Origin: Chrysoperla carnea
Lineage: Eukaryota; Arthropoda; Insecta; Neuroptera; Chrysopidae
DNA: 64,000 nt
Assembly: GCF_905475395.1 (NCBI RefSeq)
Contig: NC_058337.1
Span: 131,957,960-132,021,959 of the forward strand
Direction: 5' to 3'
The translations under genes were made by a program, and so were the position numbers. Position 1 is the stretch's first letter; every line of letters starts with the position of its first letter. The notes below the pieces were generated by a model. The model saw nothing but the letters and a program-made list of their open reading frames with translations, did no database searches and was not told where the DNA came from. Below are positions 11,594 to 25,458 of the stretch, one piece after another.

Positions 11594-14500
11594 ATGGAAG
11601 GAAATATATTAAAAGAATGGTTTTTAAATATTAATTATAATCCATATAAAATACCAACGGATGATAAATTCAAATTGTAAGTATTTTAAGTACATTTTTA
11701 TTCAAAATTCAATTTATATATATATATTTTTTAATCTAGTCTTTGTCAAGGAAAAATCGGTCCAATATGGCAAGAAGTAATCAATGTTTTCGAAAGTCGT
11801 AAAAAAGTGGATAAAATTAGATTAAATCTTATATATCATGGCTTAAAAAATAATTTAAAGGTAAGTAATTCTCAATTAAAAAGAAAAAAGATGTCGAAAA
11901 AAAGATTAAAATTTTTCTTGTTTATTTAAAGAGTACGGATTTGAAACCCAAACAAGTAGAATTATGGAATAGAAAAATAGAATTAGAAGGAAATTTATAT
12001 GAAATTAAACAAAAAATTAAAGAAACTGAAAAACGATTAAATGCTGAAGTGCATAATGGAAAATTAAAATGTTAGTATGCTAATAAATAGACCTTTTTCA
12101 CATTTTTTTTTCTTTTTTTTAAATGAAAGTAAAAGTCTTGATAAATGAGCTAATTTTTCCCCCCGATTTTTTTTGGAGCCATATGACCGAGAAAACCGAC
12201 AATGAAAATGATTAAAATTCAAATTGACGAAAACGATACGGAAACACACGATGTTATACGAAGGTCGGTTTGACGTCATTTGTAAAATTGATAATAATGA
12301 TATATTAATAGGACTGTTGACACTGTTTTATTGTCATTGCTTGTCGGATTGACGTAACAGATCACGTGTGCGGTGGAGCCAAAAAAAATCGTTTAAAATT
12401 ATTTCAAATATTGTGACTTTTACAATTTTTTTCAGTGTTTTTATTGTTAAAAATACGTAATTTTCGAGTTACAGGCTCTACTCGACCTATATTTTCATAA
12501 AAAACTATCAAAAAGCATTTCTGTTTTTCATGAAAAAGATCTATTATAAGAACGCTAAAAGTAGATATATTTCGCGTAGATCCCGAAAATTGTTTGGATA
12601 AGAGGAATATAAACATTTTTTGTGTGTTTCGATGCCTTATGACAGTGGATTTTTTATTTTCTTGGAAAAAAAAACTTTAAGAGCCGATTTTTTTCCTCAT
12701 TTTAGTGCATATTACAGTTAAAACGTAACTAATTTTTTTTATTCAAACCGGAGACAAAGGAATTTTTACGATTTTTTGCATATGTCTTTTAGGGTACGTA
12801 CCCTTTCTGGATCTGAGCTTGCATCCATAAAATTGAATAGAGTCAAGGTTTTGCATAATTATCAACTACGAAATTTTATTTATTCATTAAGCTAATTATA
12901 TACACAACCAAATAATTAAAGGAACAAAATTTACCTAAATTTCAAACAGCTGTATCTCATTTGAAAACTTGTTCTTTCTAGTTTTAGAATCCATGCTTTT
13001 TCAGGTCCAAATTCGATGATTTTTCGCAGAGAGATACAGCTGTTTGAAATTTTGGTATAATTTTGTGTAAAAAATTGTTGTTTCTTTAATTTTTTGATTG
13101 TGTATATAAAAATAATTAGCAAATTTTTTTTTTATAGTAATTAAAAAAACTAATTTAGAACTGAAAAATAATGAATTAAAACAACGAATACTTTTATCAA
13201 AGAAAAAATATGACGGGATTCGTAAAGAAATTGAGAAATATACAAATAAAACAGATAATATTCAAAAATTTTTAAACAGTCATTTAAGTGCTGATGAATT
13301 AAAGGTTTGGAAAATTTTGAAAAATTATTAAAAATAGTACGATTACATTAAAAAATAGCGATTTTTTTTTTAGAAAAGAGTCCAGTTGATTTTATCATCT
13401 TTAAATACAGACGATTCAACCAATAATACAAAGGAGAAGGTAATTTTCATAATTCAGTATAAAATTATTTTAGGTTTGCGGTCAAGCGTAGTTCCAGCGA
13501 GTCATTTCAGAAAGGATGACAATTTTATAGATATTACGTCCACGTTTAGGTGCCACACCCTCAATCGTAACGCTATTCATCTTTCTCAAAGCGGGATGGC
13601 TCCAATAAAGTGGCAACGATGTAGTAGACCGTGGCACAGAAAGGGTGCCTTGTCAAATGATTAATACATACTTGAAACTTACTACGACATTTAGTAAAAT
13701 TTTAAAAACCTCCGAAAAAACCCTCTTTTTCCTTAGAGCCTTCTCCAAACTGAACCGATTTTGCCCTACTCTTCATTAAATTATCTTTCAAACAAAACAA
13801 AAAAATCAAAATCGGTTCACCCGTTTAGGTGCTACGATGCCAAAGACAGACAAACAGACACACACATATAGTGGTCAAACTTATAACACCCCTTTTTTTG
13901 GTTCGGTGGTTAAAAATTAAATTTTTTAATTTTCTAGAAAGAAGTTACCAATGATTTATCATTTTTAACGATGAATGATTTTTTTATTCAATCACAAATT
14001 AATGGAAATGGGAAAAAATTAATGCCATTACTAAAAGAACATTTTACATGGATGAATACTCCGGTGCTTAATGTACTACTGGAATTGCAAAAGAGTTCTG
14101 TTCAAGAACTCTCAGAATTGAATTTTTTGTCTAAAGAAAGTGGGTAAGTTTATAAGGCTGATAAAAAAATCACAACTGATTGTATCACATTCTTTCACTG
14201 GTATCTAAAATCGTGAACTTTCTATTTGCGTTTCATAAATGGCTGCATTTACAGGACTATATTGTTTGTTCAAATTTATGTAGAGAGATTCTCAATGGAC
14301 CCCAACTCCCCCCCTCGACGTGAGCACGGGTCTGCAAGGGCATCTTATTAAGAAATCATTTACAAGCTTTAGCTCGGATGCTAGTAACCTCCACTATCAC
14401 GAGTCTATTCGCAACAAATGATTCTACATTAAAAATTCAATTTCTAAATAGTAATTTTTATTAAAGATGTACTAATTTTTCTAGAACGCAACATTTTAAC

Positions 14501-17500
14501 ACTGACATGGAACTACTAAAATTATGTACGTTTATAAATGAAATTCATTTTAAAACAGTACACAATCAAACGGAAGCGGAAAGATACGAGGACTTAATTA
14601 AAGAGGAAATTTTTGCAAATATCGATCAGGTATCTATGGAAAGAGTCAGCTATGGATTTCAATTTGTCATTTGAACACCCGTGAAAATTTAGCCTGGTGT
14701 ACACGCTCTAAAAATGTTCTAAAATTATTAACATGGAGACGTTTTACGCTCTGGCAAATGTGATTTTTAACCGACTTCAAACAAAAACGGAAGAGTTTAT
14801 CAATTCGACTGTATTTTTTTTTTTTATGTTTGTTACCTCAGAACTTTCGACTGGGTGAACCGATTTTAATGATTCTGTATCTATATGAAAGCTGGTGCTT
14901 TCCGTGTGGTCCCATTTCATTTTGATCCAGTTCTGACAACGGCATCCATGAGAAAACCATAAAAGTCTTAAATTTTCATTAAGTGTGCACGACAAGAGGG
15001 TGATAACTCAATATCACGTCAACCGATTTCGATAATTCTTTTTTTAATGAGAAATTAGTTAGTGTACTTCAGATTCACTAAAAAATACAAAATAAAAAAA
15101 AACTATTAACAAAAAGAAAACCGACTTCAAAAGAAGAACTTTTTCAAAACAAATTAATAGGCACTAAAAAGTAAAAAAATAACGATAATATAATGTAGTT
15201 AAAATTATTGTTATTTTTGGAGTCGGTGTCAGTCACACTAATGTAGCAAACTGTTCTGTCATACTTGTTTCCTTGGCTGACACCGACTCCAAAAATAACA
15301 ATAATTTTAACTACATTATATTATCGTTATTTTTTTACTTTTTAGTGCCTATTAATTTGTTTTGGAAAAGTCTTTCTTTTGAAGTCGGTTCTCTTTTTGT
15401 TAATAATTTGTTTTATGTTTCTCTCCTTCTTAGTAATTCTGTAAAGTTCCGTAATCAAAATTTAGTTTTTCACAACTTGAAATGATAAATTGAAATAAGG
15501 TACTGACTCTCTAATCCAAAAAAAAAATTACAATTTTTTTGCTATGGAAGTTTTGAAATTAATCTTAGGAATTTTTTTTGATTATAGAATAGTAAACAGT
15601 ATGAATATTTGACACTAAAATGTACTGAAATTGGTAACATGGCTGCAATAAAATGTTTTCAAATTGAGGCAAAACAACTGGGTATTGTAAACGATGAACA
15701 TTCAATTCAACTGGAAACGTTAACGAAAAGATTGGTGGAAATTCAATCTGATATTGTAAGAAACTTCTCTAAATCTATGTGGGATTTTCAAATTACAAAA
15801 TCTCGGAATCGATGGAATGTATTTTCTGTCTTTAATAATTATAATAATAATACAAAAGAGTTTTTCTTCGAGAGGTAGAGGACCAAGGGATTGTTTCTGC
15901 CTTTCTTGAGAACAACGCATCATCCGAAGGCGAGGCGTCTCCGGGAAAGAGGTGCTAATTTAAGCAGTTGAAGTTATAGGATTCTGTTGATACCAGACAT
16001 CGCACCGAAAGCCTACAGCTTCTCAGCCGTGTATGCTTTCAAATTTCTCGATTTTTTGACGAATGACCTAGCTGTGGTTGTACAAAGTTTGGTTTGTCAC
16101 ATGCCCTGCGCAAAGACCCAGTATTCAAAATGGGCTTGTCGTATTCTAGATTTTTATGGGAATGACAGGCTCTGGTGAATGCTATGAAAATGACAGGCTC
16201 GATTGGAATCTTGACACCTCAAGGATCTGAAAAGCGGTCTTGTTATATGAGAAGATGCTGATATGTACCCCACTGTAACCTTTCTTGTTACAGATCTGGG
16301 AATCTCTAAGAATGACGAAGTTTAACTCGAATCGCTAATAACCCATTATACCCTTAACAAGGACTATTGACTTTTTGGCTTAAAAATTCCATTTTTTTTT
16401 TAAATACTTAAAGAAACTTTCGATCAATCGGATAAGTTTGTTTCTATTTTTAGGACGTAAAAAAAGAACTTATTGAAAAATATTATGCAGAAATTCGACC
16501 ATACTTTGAATCCTGTTTTGAAACCCAACAAGCATTGAACAAACGATATTCTACGTTCAAATTTAATGTCGAAAACGCATTTACGAATTTATCGAATGAT
16601 AATTTTCAAAATCATGTGGAAACTATGAAATTTATTGATTTTCCATTACAATTTTCCATAAATGAGTAAGTTGTACATTTTAATGGGAATTATATCTTGT
16701 TTTCAAAATTATGTTAATAATTATTGTTTTAGATATCAGAATATCAAGAATTGTTGGAAAGTTCTTCTAAATTCATCAGAATTAGAAAATTTAAACCAAA
16801 TTTTGTTGGATATATTAAATACGCCAGATACACGGCCAGAAATTATTTTAATTAGACTATTGGCGAAAAAGTTGAATGGATCTCATGAAACTACAAACGA
16901 AACGACACCATTTGAAGATTTTAATGATTTATGTAAGTTGATTTTAAATTTCGGAAACTTTAGATGTCTTTTATTCAATTAAGGTATCAAAAAAAAAAAA
17001 AAATCCTCGAGAATTTTAAAAGAAAAAAGGATCGTAGAGTTTTCGTTAACCTGGACGAAAAAAAGAATACTGCTATTGACGAACTTCGTTTTGAAACAGT
17101 GTAAACCCTACGAAAAGATTAGGAAATTCCGCAACACATTTTGACAAACAGCGTGCGCTGCTGCCCAAAACAAAGGTCTAGTTAATTTCCAGATGTCTTT
17201 TTAAAGGAGACTGCTCATCTGGAAAGAGATCTAACCAAGAATTTACTTGATCTGCTCCAGAATAAAACATCAGAGGGCAGTGTTATCAGGCGTACAACTC
17301 ATTAAAAGCAGAATCGGATTAACTATTAGGCAGAGTAGGCAACCGTCTAGGGGCTCCTATCGGCTAAGAGACTCTCGTGAAAGTTCAAAAGAGAAAAAGG
17401 CTAAAAAATAAGAAGGGAAGATAAATTTTTATGAGAAGGGTCCTACACAAGGGGAAGTGTCTCAAGATGATTATCGAAGACTTAAAAACAGATCGAAGTC

Positions 17501-17927
17501 CCCTGATTTTTACATTCCCTAGGGGCATGAGTTAATCCGTATCTTTCGAAGGCTCCATGATTTTTAATTATTCCTTTTAATTTGCTAATGAGTTCCTCGG
17601 CCGTATCTATGCTTTCTAGACACCCGTACATTAATTATGATTAATAGCGAATCTTTTTTTTTTTTTTTTGTTACAGACACTCCAGAATTTTTCATGGATC
17701 AAAATAAAGAATTAATGATAGCTGAATCCAAATTAGAATTCGATTCGAATTCAATTGAATTAATGTCACCTAAGTTAGAGAAATTATTCGAATTTTGGTT
17801 ACGACAAAATTTTAAAGAAGTTGTGTCTCAATCACGATTCTTTGATGGTAAAAATTGCAAATATTATGAAAAAAAATACGATTCGTTTTATGATAGTTTA
17901 AAAAAAATTGTTAAGAAACAAATATGA
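11594..17927 (+). CDS. HAUS5: HAUS augmin-like complex subunit 5
   Basis: Eleven exons: 11594-11676, 11740-11860, 11932-12070, 13138-13304, 13374-13439, 13938-14143, 14485-14629, 15588-15755, 16454-16665, 16733-16932, 17677-17927. All have AG/GT borders and matching phases; the product is 585 residues (human HAUS5 is 633). Residues about 29-70 (LCQGKIGPIWQEV..., then KIRLNLIYHG) match the family's N-terminal signature LC.GQ...IW.Y...KKIRGNLLWYG. The rest is Lys/Glu/Leu-rich and largely coiled-coil, as expected. Augmin binds existing spindle microtubules and recruits gamma-tubulin to branch new ones; the fly counterpart is dgt5. An AATAAA follows at 17933. The introns are full of relics (MITE, fold-back, LINE tail, hAT-like). 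Distant homology makes the name likely rather than certain. Confidence 0.82.
12083..12547. mobile_element. MITE with ATAGACCTTTTTCA termini, copy 1 (HAUS5 intron 3)
   Basis: The left end is atagacctttttcacat and the right end catgaaaaagatctat, its inverse with one mismatch. A nearly full copy is at 40565-41030 and a 3' part at about 51290-51422. The interior carries agccatatgaccgagaaaac and gtaattttcgagttacaggc. No coding potential. Confidence 0.8.
13465..13915. repeat. interspersed repeat ending in gacagacaaacagacac (HAUS5 intron 5)
   Basis: The first part (13470-13690) matches 9220-9400. The second part ends cagacacacacatatagtgg and then tcaaacttataacaccc, which is the inverse of 35960-36030 in an EMC1 intron. 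This is a dispersed SINE- or MITE-like tail; the family is not identified. Confidence 0.55.
14763..15420. repeat. large palindromic repeat with ACCGACTTCAAA motifs (HAUS5 intron 7)
   Basis: Arms at about 15108-15237 and 15270-15412 are near-perfect inverses (ccgacttcaaaagaagaac ... and its complement; gagtcggtgtcagtcacac at the tip). A further ccgacttcaaacaaaaacgg lies at 14771. Fold-back DNA transposon relic, superfamily unknown. Confidence 0.7.
15870..16200 (-). mobile_element. LINE 3' fragment, R1/Jockey-like (HAUS5 intron 8)
   Basis: Its reverse complement matches the end of the LINE piece at 33380-34030, sharing the stretch around catctgcttaa and cccggagacg. Short and degenerate; only the 3' tail survives. 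It is antisense to HAUS5. Confidence 0.6.
17290..17560. mobile_element. hAT-like non-autonomous relic, copy 1 (HAUS5 intron 10)
   Basis: It starts gcagaatcggattaactatt, continues aggcagagtaggcaaccg, and ends near gagttaatccgta. The same layout is found at 23593-23855. The CAGTG..GGATTAAC-type ends suggest hAT. Degenerate. Confidence 0.5.
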
Positions 17928-20762
17928 GCAAAAATAAATTGTTTTCTGTAAAATGTCATTATTTTCAATTTTGCACGATGATTCCCGTGACATTGCCGGG
18001 CAAGACGTCAAAAATTCAATCGAAGCATTCGATCAGAGCACTGAAGATGTATTTCAAAATGTCTAATAAATGCTTCACGTTCTAGCAGTTTTACCTGTGA
18101 CAACAGCTACGAATGAACGCTGATATTCAACTTTTAAATGATCCCTTGGGGAGATAAATCTATTCTGGAACTCAGAATACTTAATTTAAAATTCAGAAAA
18201 AGAATATGTTAAGGTAGTACCTACACGAAAGTGATATTCCAAGAATTTCTCAAAACTCAGAATATAAAATATTTAATTCATAATACACTTGCTGTTAAAA
18301 TTAGAAGATGATTTACCATGCCATACATGAGATATTAGCAATTAAAAGTGACGCAATTTGTACGTGTACATGGGAGAAGTGTATAAAAATACACAAATTT
18401 ACAAATATTATATTTATTTACCAATGAATGACGTCCACCATCTCTATGAAAAACTAATATAATGTAGAATACTATATTTAGAAAATATATAAATAAAAAT
18501 AAAAATTATTTACCATATAGTTTCGATAAAAAACTTAAATAAATAACTCGTTTTAGCGATATTTTTTTATGGAGAGGATATAATAACTAATGTTAAAGGC
18601 ATATGTCATAGTGTGTGTGTTTATATGTATACTAGAAACAGTAGTGAGGAACTACAGTCTTGTGAAAATAATATATGGTATATGTATAATAGTCATATCA
18701 CAGTTAATGCACTGAATGATAGTATTAGTCCAAAACTTTTTGACTGGACGGTCGCGGAGGAACTACCTTAAGTAAAACTATCTCTGAAAAAGTTTTCTGA
18801 CTTTTTCGGAAATAGTTTTATTGAATCTTCTGAATTCCTGAACAGATTTATTTCAACAAGGGATTTCTGCGCACGGACTTGAAGGAGAGAGTAAATATAA
18901 TCATAAAAAGCCGTCTCAATAAAATGATAATAATACTTTATTAAAACAAAAAAACTTAGGCTTAACTTTACAAAATTTCTATAAAAACAATTGAAATCTT
19001 AATGATATACATAACAATATAAATATTATATTTATTTTTAATAAATTTTATTTAAATCTATAAAAATTAAATGTATTTAACAAAACGGAACGTATATACA
19101 GAATAATTAGGTTATGTTCAACCTGTAAAGCTTTCTTTGCATTGCGATATCATCACTCATAATAGTCGAAAACTCGAAAACTATATATCCTTCAGAATAT
19201 GGACTCATTTAACTGAAGAATGTGTTCCTAAAATTCAATCTTGGCGTTATATTTTGTATGTATGTTAAAAAATTATACTGTATTGGTCAAAATATCTACT
19301 GGAATGAATTTAGGAACTAATAAAATGAAGATCCTAAAAGCATGAGTTTTTACTTCCTCTTTTTTTGAAATTTAATGCAAGAGAAAAGAAGAAATATACA
19401 TCCACTGATGTTAAAGTATTTATTAATTAGTCAAATATCGCAATAAATATCAGCTACCGATTTAATTAAAAATTTTTAATTAAAATCAATTTAAATGCTA
19501 ATGAATTGATTGTAAAACAATTGAGAATTGAATGTTTGCAATAGAAATCCTGGAAATGGATATCAACGCAACATTCAGAATTTACAAATTCAAAAACTAT
19601 TCTCAATTGGTACAAAATTCCCAAAAATATAGAATAAAATTTTCAGTCAAACTGAGTCTAAACACCCAAGAGTCTGATCTGTCAAATTTTCGTCGTAGCT
19701 TGGATTTTTTGCATTAATAATAGAATATTCTATGTGTGAAAAATTACTTCAAAATGTTTATTTTCCTAATCAAAAGTCACAAAAAAATATATTTCGGCAA
19801 AATAAACACGCAAAAACGCCATTTTGGTGACGTAATATTGGTAAAAACAACAGTCGTGTATGTAATTATTATATATATAAAGTTGATGGTAACATAACCT
19901 ACAATTTCTATGAAGGGTGGTGATCCTCAAGGGTGGAAACGTTACGATAGCGATTTAGCAAAACTAAGACACGATAAAAATTTGACAGTTTTAGCTCTTA
20001 ATATTTTAGAAGCCAAATTTTTGTTTAGATGAACGTAAATCACAAAACATACTTCAGTCAAACTTCCACACCCTCTTCTTCAATTTTCTTTTCCTATTGA
20101 AGTAAATTATTCATATCACTTGTGGTAAAATTAGATGCGATATCCTCTTTCCAGTGACATCTGACAAACATAAAATTTTCTTTAAAGTTTTTACTGGGCA
20201 AATAAGTGATGTAAATAAAACAAAACTCGTCGTCTTGTAATGTATTTTATAAAATTGTGATGTAAATTATCCAGAATTTGTCAGCAAGCTTTGGTGTTAA
20301 TAGGGAGTGTTTGCCACGATCGGCTTTTGGCTGGCAACGTCACGAAAAAGTTGATTTCAGATCGACTGGATTTTGGATATTTTTTTGTCTTATTGAAAAT
20401 AGGTAATGATGAAGTTTGTCATCTAACAGCGGTTGCGTTTACGAGTTCACATCCCCTAAAGACATATTTTTCATGCCCTTGTAGCAATATAAATTATAAT
20501 TTCCAGACAGCTAACATCGCGCTATATATTGTTAAATTAATTTGAAAAAAAAAACGTATTCAAATCTTTGTGGAACAGTAACGAGCATTACACGTTAGAA
20601 AACACAACCGCTTACAGGTTCAAGACGTATTCCATCTCTGTCAAATTTCAATAAGTATTATCCAAAATTCAGGCATTTTAAAATTCACTCTTAAAAAACA
20701 TCTCTCTACAGCTCTCGTACCAAAAAATATAAATCAGATTTTGATGTGTCTTAAATAAATAT
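17928..20762. other. intergenic, HAUS5 to ZAD gene (convergent)
   Basis: The HAUS5 poly(A) signal AATAAA is at 17933-17938. The rest is AT-rich without a recognisable gene, RNA or well-bounded repeat. Short open frames at 19532 and 20291 have no recognisable features. Confidence 0.5.
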
Positions 20763-23700
20763 TTATGTTTGATTACTATCAGTTGGTGATTGTTGGACAG
20801 GAACACGTTCTAGTATTGGTTTCGCTGGTGGTATGTTGATACCATGCACAACACGTTTATGTTTCGATAGTAGATAATGCATTAAAAACTTTTCATTACA
20901 AATGTCACAAATAAAACGTTCACCAGTATGGCGTCGTATGTGTGTCTTTAAATCATTATTTTGTGTAAATGCTGCATCACAATAACTACATTTATAAGGT
21001 TTTTCACCAGTATGGGTGCGCATATGTATTGTTAACATATGACGTCTGAAACAAAGCAAAATAAAACTTTATTACTATCAAATAAATGGGTCAAGTGCGT
21101 TAATCAAGTGCCAGTTGATGAATAGAGTGAGCTTTTCATTGAGCCTGAAAAGCTAGGTCAAGTTTAATACCCAGGGAAAATATATGCATATACACCTAAC
21201 ATTTTTTGCATGAAGCTTTTTTTATCGATAAAAGTTATTTTTCGAGTTCCAAGCATATGTCAACTTACAAAAGCCACCCTGTAACTGATTTATATGGAGT
21301 GTAGAGTGTAAGGAGGACTGTGTCCGAGAAATCGTGTGAATTAAGATGGCGTTACTGTAGCAAAAGTTCTAAATTTGAAAGAAAGCACCAGTAAAACATT
21401 GTTATGAAAAAAATACTGAAATTTATTATTCGCTGAAAAAAATACCTATTAAAGCTTGAACTTCACTTACCTATTAAAGCCCTTTCCACATATCGTGCAT
21501 AAATGATTTTTTTCACCTCGATGTCTTGTTTCATGTGTGATTAAATCAAATTTCCGTGAAAAACCTAAATTTAACATATAAAAAAAAATTACTAAGCACA
21601 AGTTATCTCAAAAATTATTTAACTACGGCCTATTCTATTTATATATCTATATACACTGCTGGGGAAGTCCTTTCGTGGCAAAAATCTAAAAAATTTAATT
21701 TTTCTAGATCATTTACAAAATATCAGATCATAAACAGAGAACAAAATAAATCCAGGTAAGGAGTTGATTTTTTTTCAAACTCTATGAGAATAAATAAATA
21801 AATAAAACATAAAAGGGATATCGCAAATGGGTTCCCAGCACTTAGACCAAAGGGTTCTCTGTGGTCTCCTTGAGAATAGTCTGTCAACCGAAGGCGAAAA
21901 GTCTTCGGGTAAGAGATACTATTTTAAGCAGATGAAGCTTTAGCATTCTGTCGAGGTCAGACGCCCCAAAGAAAGCCCCTTCTCCGTCGGGATTTCTGCA
22001 AGATTGATGAATCTAAAATTTCGGACCCAAACATTTTAAACGTGAAGCTCTGCAGGTGCAAATAATATGTATGGAGATTTTATCGTCCGCCATACAAACC
22101 CTAAAAGTTATGAAGGTGGTAGTTCAATCAATAGTGTCCTGTCTAGAGTCCCGCCACCCTTCCCAAATGTGCTCCAGTTAGTTTCAGACGAGCACAATCG
22201 AATGGCCTACCTGTGGTTATATACAGCTTGGCCTGTCGCATGCTCTGAGCAAAGTCCCAGTTAACAACGTATGTAATAAGGACGTAAAACTCGAGTGATG
22301 AAGGAAGCAGGAAAAAAGGCGCCTATCTGGGTGAGTTATAGCCCTCTCAGTCGTGAAAACATGTTTTCAATCACTTAGACAGCCTGATGCGCTGTACAAA
22401 GTACGTAACGACCGATGGCTAGAGCGCTTATTGCTCGGCATAGGAATTATTATGTCCTTAGTATGTCTATCTAGTCATTGGTTATTGGTCCGAGTAACTC
22501 TTTGGGGTTAAATTACTTAATTAAATGGTTCCCTGTCTTACCCCAACTGTACAATTCCATAAAATACATAAGTATATAAAAGTGTTACCTTTTTCACAAT
22601 ATTGACACTTAAAAGGTTTTTCGCCACGATGACGGCGTATATGTACTTTTAATGCAGACGTAGCTGAAAATCGTGCACCACAATCCGGACATAAATGTTT
22701 TTTCGAGCACTCATTACTCCGTGTATTATGTATATAAAATGCTTCACGACCCCGAAACGGTACCGTACACGTTTTACAATAATAAATTTTATTATGCGCC
22801 AAATAGATATGATTATCTCGATGTTTCGGTGAACTAAATAATTTCTCACATGTATCACATTTATATTTTTCTTTATCGCTTTTATTACGAATCTTTAACG
22901 TTGTCGATTCTGTTATCGAATGTTTGGTGAGTTTATGCTTCGTTAATTGTTCCACTGTTTCGCATTTTTCTTCACAAATATCACAACTTAAATCATTTAA
23001 ATGACCTTTTGTGTGATCAATTAAATAATCGCGTCGTGCGAATTTCTCCGGGCATATTTCACACATAAATGGTAACGTATCGTCGTGCGTACTAGTTTCA
23101 TGTTGTCGTAAATATGTTTTGCTCTTGAATTTCATGTCACATTGGGTACATTCATAGATTTTCTGTTCACTCTTTGGACGGCCACGTTTTTTCCGTTCGT
23201 TTGTGGATGCTATGGTGGGTTCTTCTTCATCTGATTCATTTTTCTTTACGATTATTTCGTTATCTGAAACAGTCCATTCTGGATCATTATCACTACCGCT
23301 AAGTGTGCTGTTCAATAGATCTGTTGGATCGACAACATCACCAAAATCGTAATGTGAATCACTAAAATTGTCTTCTTCATATTTTACCATGGATTTTCGT
23401 GAACGGCCACGTTTGCTTGTCTCAATTTTTGGATTATCTGGATCTTCCTTGCTAATATTATCTAATATACCCTAAAAAAGCAACACAAACAAATTTTTAT
23501 TGATAATCTACACAAATTAATTCGATAAAATCAAAAAATTGATTTTTTGTCTCGATTTTTAAAGTTTTTATCGTAGGTATATGCGCAGTGATGGATTAAC
23601 TATTAGGCGGACTAGGCAATTGTCTAAGGGCGTGTCAATTTAACAAGGGGGCGTCAATTTAATTTAGGAGGAGTAAAAAAAGGAAAGCCAAAATTTTATG

Positions 23701-25082
23701 AGAAGGACCCCACACAAGGGAAAGAGTTCCAAGTTGATGATTTTCGAAAACTGGAAAAAAAACGGCGCTTTCTGTTTTTAATATTGCGTGGGGACTCTGA
23801 AGAATTTCATTGCCTATGGGCCCAGATATGGGTTAATCTGGCACCGCATATGTGTTCTCTAGCATAAAACAAGCAAAAAAGTTCATGTCACTTTCTTCAC
23901 GATCTCCCGACTAATCGCTACTGGGCAATTTATGTGGGATTGGAGAAAATCTACGATATTTTCTACGTTAATCGACGCGCAGAACCTCCTTCCATTTTCA
24001 TAACAAGTGTTGTAAAATTATCAAATTCTGTAAAAACATAAATGTTACCTTAAAATCAGAATCCGTTGTCTCATCATGTTTCTTTGGTCGTCCACGTTTC
24101 CGTTTCAATAAACTACTTTCAAAACTATTATCTAATGGTTCTAACTTAATATCATTATTATTTTGAGGTTGTCCTTCCGTATCCGTTAACAATTCATTAA
24201 ACAAATGATTTTGATTCCATTCTTCCGTTTTAATAACTGTACCGGATACTAAACACTGTCGTAGGAATGTATCGGTTTCTTCACATTGTTTTTTAAATAT
24301 AAATGCTGATTTTAATTTATTTATACAATTTATACAAATTTTACGGGGCATTCCATCATTTTGGGTGACCTGCAAAAATCATTCTACATTCAAATTTTCT
24401 AGAAATATTACCCGAGTAAAAATGTTTGATATGAATGGGTTTCAATATGATGTAGAAATTTTTAGTTGGGTAAGAAATAATAATTAGGTTTCCCTATCGG
24501 ATGCTATAAAGAGTATAAGGGATTGTCGCCTCAAAATTTAAGGGTGAAATCGGCACATCGTGAAATCTTAATCAATTATCTCGGTATTGTTTTTACGTAA
24601 AAATGATTCACAAGGATAATAGAACCTGAGCTTAGTCAGGAGGAGTAGTCCTGAGTGTTTCCCGGCGAATTTTAGATAGTTATTTCTTTATACAGAGTTA
24701 TTTCTATAAAATTAAATATTGCCAATACCTAAGGAAAATTTTGTTTACAATGACCGCAGATAAAAAATGAAATAAAATATGTATTATTCTATTTTGGGGT
24801 TACACACTGATGGTGTTTCCCGATTTGAAAAATAAAAATTCATAACAGTACCCCCAGTTTGATATTATCAAAGTATTGTAAAGTTGTAATTAAAAATGTA
24901 AATAAATTTTGGATATTTACTTTGACAGATGTACATGCCATTAACATGTCTGCAGGTGTTATTGTTAATGATGTCGATATGTTGTTATCAATTAAATCCT
25001 GTTCATAAATTGAACACATTTCACTATTTTCTATTTTACATGCACGGCATATATTTTGAAATTTAAATTCTGGTTGATCCAT
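20763..25082 (-). CDS. ZAD - AT-hook - C2H2 zinc-finger protein
   Basis: Five exons on the minus strand: 25082-24921, 24369-24049, 23471-22589, 21564-21471, 21045-20763; phases agree and the product is 580 residues. The ZAD dimerisation domain has C12, C15 (CRAC) and C66, C69 (CINC), split by the first intron. Three AT-hook-like motifs follow: KRKRGRPKK (exon 2), KRGRSRK and KKRGRPKS (exon 3). Ten C2H2-type fingers run from about residue 269 to near the end, with the fifth irregular (ends in Cys). ZAD proteins are arthropod DNA-binding regulators, several acting in chromatin architecture or germline silencing; the target of this one cannot be told. Introns 7-8 split finger modules. The second intron carries a hAT-like relic and the third a LINE tail. 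Confidence 0.88.
21830..22275 (-). mobile_element. LINE 3' fragment, R1/Jockey-like (ZAD gene intron 3)
   Basis: The strand complementary to 22067-22264 matches the LINE piece at 33570-33776, and the tail contains accctttggtctaagtg on the minus strand, as at 28000. It is in the same orientation as the host gene. Confidence 0.6.
23593..23855. mobile_element. hAT-like non-autonomous element, copy 2 (ZAD gene intron 2)
   Basis: The ends are cagtgatggattaac and, inverted, cggtgccagattaaccc. The flanking 8-mers tatatgcg and catatgtg match at six positions, consistent with a decayed 8-bp hAT target duplication. Body related to 17290-17560. Confidence 0.55.
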
Positions 25083-25458
25083 TTTAATAATACAATAACA
25101 TTACTGTCAATCATAATTTCAAACATGAATGGGGTGGCACAACAATTAAAACCATATTGTCATTGAACTTTTAATGTTTTTAATGATTCAAGTTCACTTG
25201 TGTTCTTATTTAAAAAATTCTTTATTATTTATTTACTTTTTTTGATTTGAAATTTTCTATTTGTGTTAAAAAATATTTACATGTAATTCGGTTAAGTGTG
25301 AACTGAGCTTGAATTACATATTAAGGGCTCCGTACCGTAAGACTAAGTATTCGTATACGCCATTTTGAGTCCTCTGAACTGCACGTAATGTTTTAGGAGC
25401 AGACGAAGTATTTGACGCTCATTGACAGTCAGTTCAAAACGTTTTGAAATGTCGTGCC

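Noticed and set aside
20291-20545. 84-codon plus-strand frame between HAUS5 and the ZAD gene
   Set aside because: No domain, no splice context that links it to a gene, and ordinary AT-rich composition.
22067-22264. 65-codon plus-strand open frame in the ZAD gene intron
   Set aside because: It is the antisense shadow of a LINE 3' fragment, matching the antisense frame at 33570-33776.
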